NCBI GenBank assembly: GCA_023238725.1
Contig: CM041545.1
Coordinates: 12,555,782 to 12,619,781 of the forward strand
Origin: Scortum barcoo
Lineage: Eukaryota; Chordata; Actinopteri; Centrarchiformes; Terapontidae
Reading direction: 5' to 3'
DNA length: 64,000 bases
Every line of letters starts with the position of its first letter. Within the stretch, counting starts at the first letter, position 1. The notes beneath the pieces are model-generated. The model had not been told where the DNA came from. It worked only from the letters and a program-made list of their open reading frames with translations, and made no database searches. Below, piece after piece: positions 47,823-61,909 of this stretch. The translations under genes were made by a program, and so were the position numbers.

Positions 47823-48589
47823 CAAGTCAGCACCCACTCAGGACTTCATCAAACAACCCCCATACCTCGACTTCACACGTACACACACACATACACACAC
47901 ACACAAGACACATCAGACAACGCCCCTCTCAAACAGTTGCTCATTTTTACTTTCCCCTCTCTCACACACACACACACACACTCACGCCTCCTCCCTCCCA
48001 CTCCTCGCCGTCCCAACAAGGATGTTAAATACCATTCAAATGTCAGCCTGCCGTATTGATTGATTGAATGATAATTCTGAAAGGTAGGAGAGATGGCTTG
48101 TTGATGCTAAGCAGGCACATGACGGCCCGAGCATCCTTCACTGTCACAAAGTTGCCATGTAAGGGTTCCCGGCTCCCCCGGCAGAATGTGGATGGCGGTT
48201 TACGTTGGACCACCGAGGCCGCGTGTTTCTGTCATTAATCATTGTCCTCATGGGGCCGGTGACAGGCAGACCAGGATTCATGTTGAGAGAGAGAGGGTCA
48301 TTTTAAACGCCCTCAGATCAGAGTGGCTGCGCGCGAGTGTATGTGTGCGCATGAATGTCAGACCAGACGGTGCGTTGATCACCCTTTGGTTTTCCTGTAT
48401 ATGTCATATTTGGGAAAAGACATTCAATAATATGCATGTTGCTTTATGATTAAGAGTGGAAACCATTATTTTTCTGCATCCATTATCAACACATGAATAT
48501 TGTTTGTCAATTTGAATAAATTGGTAGTATTTAGTCTTTATTTAGTATTTAGTCTAATGTGTAAATAAGTGTTATTTTAGGGGAGATGT

Positions 48590-48900
48590 TTAAGGGGTCA
48601 GTTCACCCAGTCTATAAAAAGAGATGTTTTTTCTTAACAGCATGTGGTACCTCCCCCATCAAATAGTTACATTTTTATATGCTGATATTTTCAGATATCC
48701 ATTGCAGCTTCTGTTCCAGGACAGTGGAGGTGAATGGGATTTTGATTGTGGCTTTTAAGGGTCTTATAATTTCACTCTACTTTTAGTTGAAGAAACAGTG
48801 CCTGCGAAAAGTCTTTAAGTGGGGAACATTTTACTTGACTGGACTTTACTTTCGACTGTGCAACAACAACCATCGCGTACATTTATGTTGCCATTATACA
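48590..48900. repeat. probable interspersed repeat
   Basis: Starts GGGGTCAGTTCACCCAGTCT, a typical edge of a widespread fish element. The rest is diverged and its end is uncertain. Confidence 0.35.
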
Positions 48901-49620
48901 CTGTGTGAAATGGGTCTAATAAAATCTTGGTCGCAATCTGTGTCACAGTGTTTGATACCAATTTCAGATGATTTCAATTTCAGTGCGATGAATGTGTGGT
49001 ATGTAGCAATAGAAAAAAAAAGTGTACAAGAGCAGAGGTACATAATGAGCTTGCATGCTCCTCTTGCGTTGCTTCCACACTTCTGAAAGGTTTTCCTCTT
49101 TTTACTGTGTGTATTAGACTTTTCTCAAAAAGGATGTTTACAAAGTGTCTCTCCAGCCAGTGTATTCTACATAATTTCATGTCATATTCTTATTGGTTGA
49201 GGTGTAGATGTGAGTCGTAGCAGCAGTCATATTGTGAGAATTTGGTCCCAACTTTCAGAAACTGTAATAGTTTTATTGCAGACTGTCTCTAGTCACCTAA
49301 ATCTGCCATCAGTGGACATGTTGTATCACTGAGATATAGGCCCAAAGATTTTATCATGTTTATGTCATGCTTGTCAGCTTTAGGGAAGATTTGGAAGATG
49401 CAAGAATGCAAATAGACAAAACACTTGTATCATTTAAGTGAAAAATTTAGCTCCCATTTCCACATTTTGTAAATTTTTGGTAATCATCTATTGTTGGAGA
49501 TGATTTCAGAGTTCTATATAGTTCGAACTGAATTCTGTTTTCATGTTAAAAGCAGTGAACATGAGTCAGAGCAATTGCTTAAAGATATGCGTCCATAATC
49601 ATGTCAAAATTGACCCTCAC

Positions 49621-50264
49621 CTGGCAGGTACCTCGATGTTCGAGATAGCATAGAAGTACTTTAGCAGGTTGTCTCTCTGGACGTAGGTGCCTCCGAGAGC
49701 AGGCCTGAGAAGCCTCAACCTAAGGTTGGTGAAGGTGAAGAAGTCCCTCAATCCCTTCATACTTTCCATGCGAGTGTACAGACTGTCCATGTTCTGTAGC
49801 CGCGGTCCAGCAAACACAGCGAAGCGCGCCCGCACCTCGAACTTCACATTCTTGTCGTTCTTGGAGCCGACCCAGCGCGAGTACTGCTCAGTGCAGATGA
49901 CCCGTGTGATGTTGGCCGGAGAAAGGTCACGCACATGCTTGGGTTGCATGTTGAAGGCGTCCATGCAGTCGTCAGCGTAGAACTGGTAGGGCTGCCAGGA
50001 GCGTCCGTGGTCCATGGACTTATCCAATACCATAATAGTCGGACGGCCGTACTCAAAGGTGATCTGGATGTCGTCTGTGAGCTCCAGACTCTTGTTCCAG
50101 GACATGGTGATGTTGGCCAGTAGGGGCTCGGGGTGGCGTCTCCATGTGACTGTCTGCCAGTAGGTGAGCAGGCCGTTCCGTTCACGGTCCTGCATCAGCT
50201 GAGGAGGGTGGGCCAAGTCTGGGTTCGAGGCATCACACTCATCACTGCACAGGTATGGGTTCTC
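49621..50264 (-). CDS. ntng2: netrin-G2 exon 2: main laminin N-terminal domain
   Basis: Encodes residues 74-287 and two bases of residue 288. It carries most of the LN domain that in mammals binds NGL-2. Landmarks in order are [19 protein letters not shown], an NITMSWNKS segment with two N-glycosylation sequons, [37 protein letters not shown] with another sequon, [18 protein letters not shown], and [14 protein letters not shown] followed by [11 protein letters not shown]. The acceptor is TATTTCAG|GAG and the donor is CCAG|GTGAGG, phase 2. The split arginine is rebuilt with exon 3. No frameshift or missing cysteine was seen. Confidence 0.96.
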
Positions 50265-53200
50265 CTGAAATAGATAAAGACGGAGCAGCCACACATTAGT
50301 CATGGTGTGTGAATGAATGTAATGATAGTAACCTTTAGATAATAATACTATATATATAATTATGTACATAAAAAACTATTAACTAAACAAGTCACTGACT
50401 CAGGGACAGATTAACATACTAGGGGGCCCTGGCGGCACAGTTAAGCTCACAGCCCCCCACCCACTCTTTATGCATTGCGTCTTGTTGCCTTTTAGTACCC
50501 GTCAGGTACACAGCACACAGCACACTGCAAAGGGCAGTTTCATTATATTTTCCCAGAAACCAACAAATACTCCAGTGCTGGAATATTATGCTGCACCAGG
50601 TCTGCCTGTTGTCATTATTTAGTTAGAGGTAATTTTAGTAAGCACCGTATTATATAAACATAATATGAACTGACGGAACAACGTTGGTTAAAAAAACAGG
50701 AGCCACCCTTATTATTTCAGTTTATAATATGCTTTGATGGTGCATAGCCCCACCAACAATTGCAATTAATTAAATTATACAAAGTAATTGCCACGCAGTG
50801 AACATGAGGCCTTTGGGGTCCCTGGGGCAGTTGCTTGCTTTGTGCAGTGTTTTTAAAATGTTGTTAGAGTGGATTTGTGGCCCCCGGAGTAGTTGTAGTC
50901 TCAGTGAAGGCAACTGAAAAGTATCAAGACTGAAGGAATTACAATTCCTCCCCTCAATCTGCTTTCAGGTAAAGTACCAAAGCACCTCTTTATGCAGTCA
51001 TATATACTTTTTTGCAGTGTCTATCATTCTCCTAAAAAAAAATAAATAAAAAAAATAAAAAATGATTCGTATTTTTCCCCACAAACGGTGGCATGTGTCT
51101 AAATGAGGAGTGTCTTCAAGTCCTCGCCAAGGCACTGAGGGACAGGGAGCTTAAAAGTTAACTTGCCAAACACCACAACAGGAAGTGTGAAGGTCAAGAG
51201 GATCGTGCATCATCACTGTCTTTGCATAGACAGCAGAGTGCCGCTGCACTTTTAACTCCAGAGAATTGATCCTCCTCTTCTAGTGATGCCAAGACTTTCA
51301 AGCCGCGGCCCTTCCACAGAACTGAGAAGTCAACAGGATTATTCACCTCCCTCATAGAGAGCTACAGGCCCTTTTGTACCTGCACTAACAAATGCCTTTC
51401 AGTCTCCGATGGGAGATCTCATCGTCCTTTTTCCCCTGCAGGAATCTGCTCATTCAGATTCCTACATTTCCATGTTCATAAAAATGTCAGGGCCCGTATC
51501 TCCCGTGACCTACATCGAGAGTTGTCATAGCCCTTCACCAAACTTTGCGAAATTTAAAATCTCTCCTCTCAGACAAGTTTCTAAACTCCCAGCACCTAGA
51601 ATCTCCCATCCCACAGTCGCCTGCTCGTCTTATGGAGACACTTGCAGACATTTCAGTAACAGTGATGTGGCTTTCTGTTGTAAGCCAGTTGTCTGACATC
51701 CACATCACCGCAGAAGTTAAATATTTGCCCAGAAAAATCCCAGAGATCCTCACAGTCATCTCTCCTGGTGCTTAATTTGCAAAATGCAGCTGTAACGCGG
51801 TTTAGATTGTATCACATTCAGTGTTCGCCATGCCCCCAGCATGTACTAATTAGATGGATGAAGGGTTATCATTTTCTCCAATATTTAGTTATACAGTCTT
51901 TCATTGTGTCAAAGGGGTGATTATTTGTATCGCTTGTAGTATTCACTTTATCAAACACAGCCACTGGCTTATTTTGTTATACTTTAAGGTACACATTTGT
52001 TGCCCCACAACTGTCATTTTCATTTTTGCCATTAAAGTTTTCCACAACAATCTTCCACATTCATTCACGCTTTTCATATATTTTATTTAGGTTGAGAATT
52101 AGCCGCCGATGTCTGTGAAATTTTCACCTGACTGTTTCCAACCTCCTCTTCTGTTTTCTCCACTTGTTTAATCTGATTACATTTCATAGCTGATGTTATC
52201 TTTCTTTTATTTATTAGAAATTCAATAGTCTTTCTGTATTCTACTGCATTCTGCCTAACAAGCTCTTGATGGAGTGCAGAGTATGTCTTAAAATATCCTT
52301 CTCTCTTTTCTCTCCCACCTCCACCTCCTCTTCCTCTCTGTCTTCCGCCCCTTTCTTCTTTGTTTTGTTCCTTTTATTATTTTCACAGTTAGCGTTATTA
52401 CCACTTCTAATTGCGGTGTTTAAGAATGCGACCGGCTCATCTTGAAATCCTGTTTGGTAATGAGAATTATGTCGACAACAACGAGTGCAGGAAAAAAAGC
52501 AGAATATTTTTAGATATTTCAATATGTATGGCAAAGAACAAATGACAAGCAGGAGTAAGAGGTGAACTAAAACCTCAGATCTAAGAAAAACAGATCTACT
52601 CCTGCTGAAGAGCCTTTGAGCAAAGAACTAAGACTTTAACATTTGACCTGCTTAGGACAAATAGTGTGCTTAGATCATAAACAGCCAATCAGAGACATAG
52701 ATTTACTTACATTTGCCCCTTACATTTTACTTATTTATGTTTTATTTCATTAAATCATTAATACCTCCAGTAACTGTTAACAATAATCTCATATCTCTAT
52801 AATAATAAAAACAGGGAATAATAAATAGGTATTCAGTAATGGGAAATTGGCTTGAATGGAAATAAAATAAACCAAACTAGAGTGTCAAAGAGATGTGGTG
52901 TACCACATTGATGAGCACAGACAGTTAAAATGCATGAAAATTGATTTCAAACAAATTAGTGCCAGCTTTATTCCTCTTCTTTGCACCCCTGATAGAAAAG
53001 CCAGTGTAGCTTGACATCAAATGTATAAATCAAAAGCTAATACAAGGCTAACCAAATTCTGAATCAAACATGCGACCTAAGTTGGCATATTATTATTGTC
53101 ATATTATTATTATTCTAAACTCACTTTTATCTTCCACTTAAGTCTCAAATTTCATTTTTAGCAGCTTGATTAACATGAGCACTGATGACAATACACTCGA

Positions 53201-53519
53201 TTACTGTGGCTTTCTTCTTTTCCAAACAACGTCTTACTCCAAACTCATGGAAGATGTTACACGTCTTAATGGGTGACAAAAAAATGTGGCACTATAAAAT
53301 AAAATGTTTTATGCAGATTTATGCTTCCTCTGATTGGAGTGATGCATAAAATTAACTAAAAATTACCGCCCACTTCCGTGGTTTATCAAATTATAGCTCT
53401 GACTAAGATACTGAAGTTACACTGACGACATGATATAATGTGCCTGCTGTAACTGCATCAGGTTCAGCACAGCAGAATTAGATTGCTTAATGACTTTCAA
53501 GTGATGAAATATATCACCA

Positions 53520-53543
53520 ATATATATATATATATATATATAT
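53520..53543. repeat. TA microsatellite
   Basis: About 12 TA units in AT-rich intron. Confidence 0.9.
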
Positions 53544-55837
53544 TAAAATATATATATTTGTATTTTCATGCAACCTCTGTAGTTCTCGTGCTTTAACATG
53601 CACAAACCAATGCATGTGTGAGGTGTGAGATGCACATTGTATTATATATTTTGTGTAGAAATGTGAGTGTTTTTAACATACTTAGCTTACATGTGGAGAG
53701 TGGAGAAGTAGATTATGAAGTGGTTTGGTTTCTATGGATGTTTTAATACAGCACTGGTTTCCATTACAGCTAACATGAATTCAAGCTGACAAAACTTCCC
53801 ACAGCAACCCTTCAAGCCTACAAAGGCTGCTTGTTCAGTACTCAAAAGATTTTGGGTGAAGTATCACTTTAAACAGCAGTTTCTTCTTTATGATGTAGCC
53901 TCTAACATGAAAGCAATACTTGCATTGTATCGATGTACTGTGCAAGCACGGATCATGTGTCACCGCCTCTTCCCAGACGTTCACTTTTTCACATCCGTTG
54001 CCAAGAAGCAGCATCCGCCAACAGCTCTGCCTTTTGAATAAAGTCATTGGACTGTACCGAGGGAAAGTGAGCAGTCAGTCAAAACCACTCCAGTGGTCTA
54101 ATAACAAAAGCAAAAGTTACAATCCTGCGAGGCCAAGATTATAAATCATTTGATTTATGGTGACAACGCAGAGGGGGAAAACTCCAAACATAAGCAAATG
54201 CTGAGCCGGTGCTGAGGGAAGCTGTACGGCACAGAAGACACCATACAGGATCATAATGCATGTGAAGACACAGCAATGAAAGTACAGTATCTGTATCCTC
54301 AAAAACAGCGGCTAATCTGTCTCTCTCCTCACTGGAACGACACAGTAGCATTGTTCCCTATCTGATAAACCAATTATCTCCCCTGCACTGACTCAGACAG
54401 AGATCACTGTCAGCGCAAACACACTTAGGATGATAATCTACAAGGCTCATAAACAACTGCAACTGGAAAAGGTAATTGGAATTAGATGAAGGAGGTTATA
54501 GTGAAAGTCAGCAGCTACTTTTAGTCGAAAGCCAGCCTGCGCTGTTGTGGCCCTGCTGTTATTCTGCCCTCCATTAGTGCATCTCCTGACCTTAGCGTAG
54601 ACACACGTTTACACACACGGGACTGGATTATCAGGCTGTTGTTCTGGGGATGACCCTCGACCTACAAATCCTCCTATTGAAAATGATCGCACTGTCACAC
54701 TGTCCCAGATACAAAGTCCATGTAGGTTAGCTCCTGAAGTTTATGATGCTTTCGGAGTGTGTGATAGAGGCGTGTGTTTGTGAGGGGAGGACCAGTACAG
54801 TGTTTTTTTGTTTTTTTTTTAATATCTTATTGTCGTCTTGTTGGATTGGAGTGTGGGCTCAAAAAGCTGCATGCTGCTGTTCATCAGTATTCTCCGACCT
54901 TCCTGTGTCCATTAGGATTAGCTACAGTAGAGGTGATATGTACTGTAATATAGGCTGGAAGATTTGTTTTTATCCCCCATGAGAGACTTACACGCGAAGT
55001 TGTGTTTAAGCCCTTTGTCCCCCGTCCCCCTTCATCCCACTCCGCCTCCTGCCACCACTCTGCCCCGGCCCAGAGTATATCTATGCCAGGATAAGCACAC
55101 CCCACAAACACCCGCAAATGCGTACAAACACACACATGCACACACACAGATCCTGGCCAACTGCTGCGGCAGGTGGCCCACACTGCTAAGCCCCTCCAGC
55201 AATTATCCTCGCTGGGATCCTGTCTCCACGACAACAGCCGCCATGATGGCCCTGCGATGAGTAACTTCCTTGTTTGCGCTTGTGGGACAACAATGCGATC
55301 CTGAGCACTCCTCATTGATAACTCCTCAAGTACCAAAGTTTGCCTCATGCTAGGGCTAAGTGACCCGACAGCGGCTGAGCTCCCCGAAAAAGTGAGTTAT
55401 TTCAGTGTTTAAGTGTTTAAACAAAACACGGCTGGTTTCCTGCAGAACTAACAAGCCGCCTCTATGCATTTACACAGAAATAAAGCATGAGGCAAACTGT
55501 GCTCTACGTGCCCCCCCCTCCTTTTTATGACCACTTCTGTCCAGCTCATGGTAGTTTCTGTCTCGCCCTCTCTCTCCTCTCTCTCTTCTTTATTTCTTCC
55601 TCCACTTATAGAAGTTTCTAAGCTATATTGCTAGCAAGGGGAATAAAGGTGGGGACACACACTCAGAAACACAATTTATTTTGTTTTGGAGAAACATCAA
55701 ATGAAATGACCCTCCCATTAAAAAGGCCACAGAGGGGAAGAGAAAGGGATATTGCTTTTTCACTTATGACGTTAATCTTTTATTTTGTTGGAGGTTTTTC
55801 CATCATACCGGAGATTCTTGTTACTCTGAGTGAAGTT

Positions 55838-55838
<1 letters not shown>

Positions 55839-55908
<70 letters not shown>
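55839..55908. repeat. long GT microsatellite
   Basis: About 34 GT units interrupted once by CA, in the first intron. Confidence 0.95.
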
Positions 55909-55909
<1 letters not shown>

Positions 55910-58900
55910 TGCTGCTGCTGAAAAATACCAGAGGGTGTGTGTGTGTATAAGTGAAGTGCATGCATGTATTGAATTACAAATCATACACCTGTCTCTTCCT
56001 TTAATTACCTGAAACGGTGGTGATTATTCGCTGGCTGTAAAATGTCTCTCCGAGCAACAAAACAGCAGTCGGCGAGTGTAAATGTGTCTTAGGTGTGTGT
56101 GTTCGCGTAGGCGGGTGTTGTTTATGTCTGTGTGTGTGTGTGTGCGTGCAAGCGAAAGTAAATGTTTACTGTAGGCATGTGTGATTCGTGCTGGAGGAGG
56201 AGAGAAGAAGGACAGAGCGGGGGACACCATGCTGCTCCAAAGCAGCAGCAGAACTTGTCCCCGCTCAGATCACCACAGTCGGACGAGGATGAGTTATATT
56301 AGGAACTTATCTTAGAATTCAGCTAACACTCGCAGCGGAGAGGCAGCGCCCCTGAAAGAACAAAATATCAGGGAGGCTCGCTGTTTTCTTGGAGTGCTCT
56401 GATGAGGTGACTTCAGGTAAAAGCTATTATCTTTTATTGAGGTCTGTTATTAAATCTAAACCAATCAAAAAGGAGGAGACGTAGATAAGGAGAGGCAGAC
56501 AAGCTGGAAGAGGATGTTAAGGTTTAAGACAACCGAGAATGGGGACTGTGCAACAGAGATCTTTATATTATTTCATATTTTCTGTGTTTCTTAGAGGATA
56601 CTCCACCGATTTAGCGCTGCACTGCTTTAAGTTTGTCACACTCACAATGGACAATTAAAGAAAAAAGAAGATTGCTGCAACAGAATAAGATATATCTAGT
56701 CTTATCTTTTTTTTTTCTTTTTTTTTTTTTATGACGGACTTTCTCTCCGTGCCCCATCAAAACCTACGACTTGACCACCAACAATTCAGTCAGAGATACG
56801 GGTGTGTTATATTAGTGAGCAGTTAATGTAGCCTCAAGCCGCTGGCCTCAAGCAAAGATGAGGAGTGGGCTAATTTTTTTCAAACTTGCAGTCTTCAGCC
56901 CCAACCAATGCTGAATTAAGTGACATCACTTGACACTTCATCAGATATCGGGCAGCTCCCTCTGGAGCCACAAAAGGCTTTATCCAGCCTTTTTCGCATA
57001 GTGTATACAGCAGTTCTCTCTAAGACCTGGAAACAGATTCCCCTTTAATTGAGGAGCTGGTGATAGAGATGATAAAGGGAAATTCTAGTATATAACATTT
57101 TACTCCCCACTTCTATTCGTCAACTTTTTTTGAAAAGTGCGGACTCCAGGAAGAACATTGTTAACTGGGGCAATGATCGTGTGTCTCGTGCAGACTGCCA
57201 GAGTTTTAAATCAACAGAAATCATCTCAAACATGCTGACTGAAAGTAAACACAGAAAGTGTCTCTCCAGAAATCCTTGCAGATAAAGTATTAGAGAGGAT
57301 TTCTGTTGATTTCAAGTTTATTGGATAACTGAAGGAGACTCGCAGTCCTTGCCCTGATTAAGATTGTTTTTGTTAGTCCACATTTCTACTCACCACCTCT
57401 GCTCTGTTGGTGGAGCTTGGGTAATGTCGACCCAGCAAGAAACTTCTTTAGAGTGGCAAAGTCTGTGAGTCTCCTACAGATTTCCAAACAACAGAAATCA
57501 TATCAAATACTTCTCTAGGCCTTTCCAGGGGACTTCTTTTTGTCTGTATCCTGGAGAGGGATTCTGATGCATTAAAGTTTTGTTGGAAAGCAAAGAGACC
57601 CGCACTCCTCGTCCTCGTCTGTGTTTCCCAAATCTCTAGAACAGATTTGGTAAGTAAAATTTTATCATGAACAATAGCCACAAGGGGCACAAATATGATA
57701 ATAACAGCAAAGCTGACAAATTCCCCTTTTAAATTATTACTCAAATGTGGCCAGCCTATCTCTCACACGTACAAACACACAGCCACACTATACATATGGT
57801 CTCTCCTGTCCAAACAGGCATCAGTCCGGAAATCCTGATTGGTGAAACAAGGCGGAGTTCACCTTAGGCTGTCTAAGCCCCTGCGGCCAATCCCTCTTAG
57901 TATCACCTCGGTGAGGGATAAATCTCACTTATAACTATCCTCCCGTTTTGCCAACACATCTAAACACACTCTGATCACTTTCAACTGTGTCCTAATGGGG
58001 AAGCAAGCCATGCCATTACATCACTACACCCTCCCCCACCTCTCGTGTTCATACAGTCTCTATCTGTCGCTCTCCTTCGCTGCCTGCTTCTTTTTCACTG
58101 CTCCCTTCATTAATTACGCCCTGCACTGTCAAACCTGCTCACGCTGCGCCCAAATTCACCTCCAAGGGTGTATTATTAGGACACTGGCCACCTGGGCTAG
58201 TTTTTACCCCAGGGAGGTGCATCAGGGATGGCCCACTGCTGGGTGTGGGTGGCCCTTTTGCATAGCCGTGATGGCCCACTGCTGGGCAGGGCAGGTCAGC
58301 TGGGCCTGGCGGGGCTACACTGGGCAGGGAGTATGAAGTATGGCCATGGGCCCAGTCTGGGAAGCACTGATCCACGCTACCAGCTGCCATCTTCCTCCCC
58401 TTCCTGCATGCTCCCCTTCCGCTGCTGCGCGGCTTCTCTCTCTTCTCATGTCTATTTTTAGAGCTGGCTGATTTCTACCTTCTAAAACGGGCAAACATGT
58501 TGTGGAACAGAAAGGTGTGTATTGCTTTTTTTAATTTTTTTTTTTTTGTCTTTCTTAGACATACTACTGCGCGCTGTCGGCCAACTCGTGCACATGTTTC
58601 ACACACTCCTGCTAGTCCTCACTAACGTCACAGCACACCGTACATTCCTCTACACATGCACGCAGCCGATTTGCATTCGGCTGCTCTCTGTTCTCGGCCC
58701 CAAGGGAGACGGCTGATGGAAGGTTTCAGTTCAAAACCAAAAAGCGGAATAACAAACAACAGCGCGGCGAGACCTTTTTTGAATGCGGCATTTTTATATC
58801 GACACTATGTGTACTACTGTGGAACTGTGGTCTGATTTCATCTTTCTGCTTAGCTTAGCTTGGATCATCCTCACCTCTCCCTCATCATTAGCTATCCCCC

Positions 58901-61508
58901 TCTGCAACACAGTGCCTCACCCCCCTCCAAAACCTCCTCACTCCATCATCCTCAACTGCGAGCTACGACTCTATACTATTATACGGAGAAACCACAAAGA
59001 AACTACTGATGCTCCAAACACAGCACTAGTGACAGTAGCATCTTTGTCAAAGCGCTGGAAGCCCGTCACGTTGAAAGAAGCCAACATGCTGGCCTGTTTG
59101 GCTGAGGAGAAAGGATGCTGCATTCCCAGAAAACGAGAGATAAATAGAGTGGAAAAAATGCATCCCCGTGGAGATGGAGGGACCAAAAACTACTGTAAAC
59201 CAATGCAAGCGGGGAAAGCTACAGTATGCCTCAACATCAAAACCACCCAAAAAAAGTGAATTCTCCCATAGTTTTTAAGAACACACTGTAGCACTCGTAG
59301 GGTGAGAGAAGGGGGGAAAAAAATTATTTTGCATCTTCCGCAGTATGTCTCAAGTCTTATTAAGGATGAGCAGCTCTGCGCATTGGGTGATGCAGTCTTT
59401 TTTTTTTTTTTTCCTCCCAGTGCCCTGACTTTCCCTTGACTTGTGGGATTGCTGAATGAGTGAATGTAAATGTACACCAATTAGATAAGAAACTGGCTTT
59501 TCTGTAAAGCTGCCAAATCCGGGGGCACGAGGAGGAAGAGGGAGAAGAAAAAAAAAAGAAAAAGAAAACACGTTGCTTGCCTGAAAATAAATGATCTGTA
59601 TACCAATAAACCTCAACTAATATTGAGTTGGTGGGTCCAAAAGAAAGACAGAGCAGATGTAATGACCTGTGAATTCCCTGCTAAGGTGTGTATATGTGGA
59701 TTAAATCTCTGTTAGGAATGGATCACGTAGAGATGCTTAGTGATTCGTAGCCCAAAATGCAGATTTTCTTTTGGATAAATGTAAAAATATGGATCACTAC
59801 ATGCCGGAAAAGCCTTTTTTTTTTAGCTCAACGGGACATTAAATAGTCAAAAATCAGTCAAAAATTGATCTAGTTACAGTATTAAACCTACGCTGCTCTC
59901 TCATTATGCAGGAATTGGAGTCTGACATCCCTCGCTTCTTAAGTAAACTGTCATCTCGCAGCTTCTTCGCTCTCTAAATCCCCAGCCAGGGTGGGGTGGT
60001 GATTGAAGAGGCGGCTCAATCCCCACAACCACAGATGACCTGAGGAGAACCAGAACTTTTTACTATAAACACCCCGTCCGATGCAAAAGTGCTGACTAAG
60101 ACCAGACTCTTTCCTGTCCCGCCCCTCTTCCCCCCTCTCTTTCTTTTCTCTCCAATCAGCCCGGCCGCGCGCTCTGGATCCCCGCGATGGAGCAACACTG
60201 GCCAACCCTTGTAAGGAAGCCCATTAAGGAGCCCATCAATATTTCATCATTGCTCACTCAGAAATATAGTTATAGAAGTTTCCAGGCCGGGGCCATTAGG
60301 GGGCAGACGTCAATACGTTATGGCAGCGAGCATCTCTCTTCGCCTCCATCCCCTCGCCTCTGTCCGCCTCCAATCTCAAGAGCAGTCATCGGAGAGGCTT
60401 TCTGAAGACGACAGTGGTTTCCACTACCTCTACATTAAACAAATCATTAACCATTAGGTATCCACGGAGCACAATATCCTTTCCTGCTCCTGTCAAATGA
60501 CCCCCAAGCACCGTTATTAGTCTCGGCAAGAGGAAGTGAGGAAGACTCACTGTCTTAAGGTAACAAATCCCTAGTCAAAGAATGCAAACAACCAATTAAC
60601 GGCATGACAAGACTGTATAATGTGATGTAGATGGGACTAAGCGCTCTCTCCAGAAACACTTTATGTGCGATTTTGACTCATGGCTGCTGAAAAACAGGTC
60701 TGGCACCTTCAGTACTGGCCAACTCAGCGAGTGGACTCTCAGTGGCATCAAGAGGACGAACTTACTGTCTCTCTCTCTCACACACACAGACACACATACA
60801 TGCAGTGAGTCAAACGTTAAGAGTCAAACCGCAGATATAAAACTTTCCACTGAAGAGGCAGGGGGAAGCTTAATTGCAGTCTTCTTAGGATTACAATGAT
60901 TTTATAACCCTTATTTCAAATTATTACACTTACATTAGTCGGGATGGGAACTAGCCTGCAGGCTAAAGTGTGTTAAATATTGCTGTAGCAGACATTTTAA
61001 CGAGTTTTCCTCCAGCTCACCCTTCAGTGTCCTTGGAACTAAAAAGGTCCCATTATATGCATTTTACCAGGGGAGATGTGAGGTCTTCTAGAAGCTCAAA
61101 TCAAACCGGATCCCAGGCTGCCAAGTCCATACTAATGTAAACAACACCTCCGGACCTCGCTGAGGGAGGTCGAGCCATGCCAAGTCATTGCACTTGTGTC
61201 ATCCCTTTTAGATCCCTATTGCTTTTATAGTGTGAATCCTGCTCTGACTTTAATGAGACCTTCTCTCTTTTTTTTTTTTTTTTGGAGTCACTGCTTTTCA
61301 GTGTTGTCACTATTCAGCTGAACTGCATGACCCTGTGGGCTTGGTGATTTTCGCAATAATACTTTCCAACTTTTTACACTTGTAACTGCATTTTAATGAA
61401 GACCAGCCAAGATTTTCTGCAAGTGCACACATGCACGTTTTAAAGCGTTTAATAAAGGCTGTAAAACAAAACAGAAAACGTGTTGCTCGAATCCTGACAT
61501 GAACTCAC

Positions 61509-61727
61509 CAGAGTGCAGTACCTCTCGGGCGGGTTTCCACACGTGATCCCGGGCGGATCCACCTTGATCCGCATGTAGTCCTTCATGGACGCGGGCTTGG
61601 GCTGGCACGCGTAATGCTCCCACACCGAGCCCTCGTCCGTGCTCACCAGGGACTTGCACAGTTCGTACTGGCCCAGCGTGGAGGCCAAGCAGTGCAGCAG
61701 CAGCAGGGACACGGCCTGGAGGAGCAT
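61509..61727 (-). CDS. ntng2: netrin-G2 exon 1: signal peptide and start of laminin N-terminal domain
   Basis: Encodes residues 1-73. It opens with ATG at 61727 and a hydrophobic leader rich in Leu. Signal cleavage probably falls before QYELCK, by analogy with the family N-terminus DYDICK or HYDLCK. The rest starts the laminin N-terminal (LN) domain: TDEGSVWEHYACQPK, then ITCGNPPERYC, both typical of netrin-G2. The exon ends CTG|GTGAGT in phase 0 and joins exon 2 as ERYCTL-ENPYLCS. The start is chosen because it precedes a proper signal peptide at the family position. The minus strand upstream of it looks like 5' UTR with high CpG content. Confidence 0.95.
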
Positions 61728-61902
61728 GGCAGGCTGGGGGTGGGTGTTTGGAGCGGGGTCCGGCGCAGGGTGAGGGGGGCCACGGAGCTCAGAGGAGAGG
61801 TGAGGCGCATGGAGCGGTGATCATGAGGAAACGGCGGGCATCCCTGCCACCATGTGCCGCCGTGAGAGGAGGGGTGCAGGGACACTGACACAAGTCCGGG
61901 CT

Positions 61903-61909
61903 TATAAAT
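61903..61909 (-). promoter_or_regulatory. TATA-like element upstream of netrin-G2 start codon
   Basis: Minus strand reads GGATTTATAAGCCC about 175 bases before the ATG, inside CpG-rich DNA. Transcription would begin some 30 bases downstream, near 61870, giving a short 5' UTR of about 150 bases. Only the motif and its position support this. Confidence 0.3.

Larger units (their letters stand above)
29685..49620 (-). other. large intron between exons 2 and 3
   Basis: 19.9 kb without a supported exon. Holds many simple repeats (poly-T 36089-36115, GT at 36381-36400, 36871-36905 and 47768-47818), repeat-derived segments near 40060-40190 and 48590-48900, and non-repetitive AT-rich stretches (for example 46800-47060) that could be conserved regulatory DNA. 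A 67-codon plus-strand open frame at 40756-40959 is unexplained. Confidence 0.75.
50265..61508 (-). other. first intron of netrin-G2
   Basis: 11.2 kb. Contains a probable repeat fragment at 50400-50860, a TA repeat at 53520-53543, a long GT repeat at 55839-55908, a diverged tandem duplication around 57190-57625 and a small GC-rich tandem at 58227-58286. No exon seen. Confidence 0.75.
1518..61727 (-). other. ntng2: netrin-G2 gene, start codon to stop codon
   Basis: Minus-strand gene of seven core coding exons plus a set of phase 1-1 candidate cassette exons. Core exon lengths are 219, 644, 173, 30, 168, 135 and 224 bases, together 531 codons including the stop. Splice phases are 0, 2, 1, 1, 1 and 1, and every junction rebuilds the residue expected from the netrin-G family. 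Netrin-G2 resembles human NTNG2 more than NTNG1, for example in ENPYLCS, GGTYVQR and [10 protein letters not shown]. In mammals netrin-G2 is a GPI-anchored presynaptic or axonal protein that binds NGL-2 (LRRC4). Teleosts may carry a and b copies, and I cannot tell which this is. Confidence 0.95.

Noticed and set aside
47625..48063. Plus-strand frames rich in Val/Cys and Thr/His
   Set aside because: Translations of GT and CA microsatellites; the same applies at 55628-56012, 30889-31135 and 63409-63860.
58227..58286. Two copies of GATGGCCCACTGCTGGG 43 bases apart
   Set aside because: A short local duplication in GC-rich intron; nothing links it to a function.
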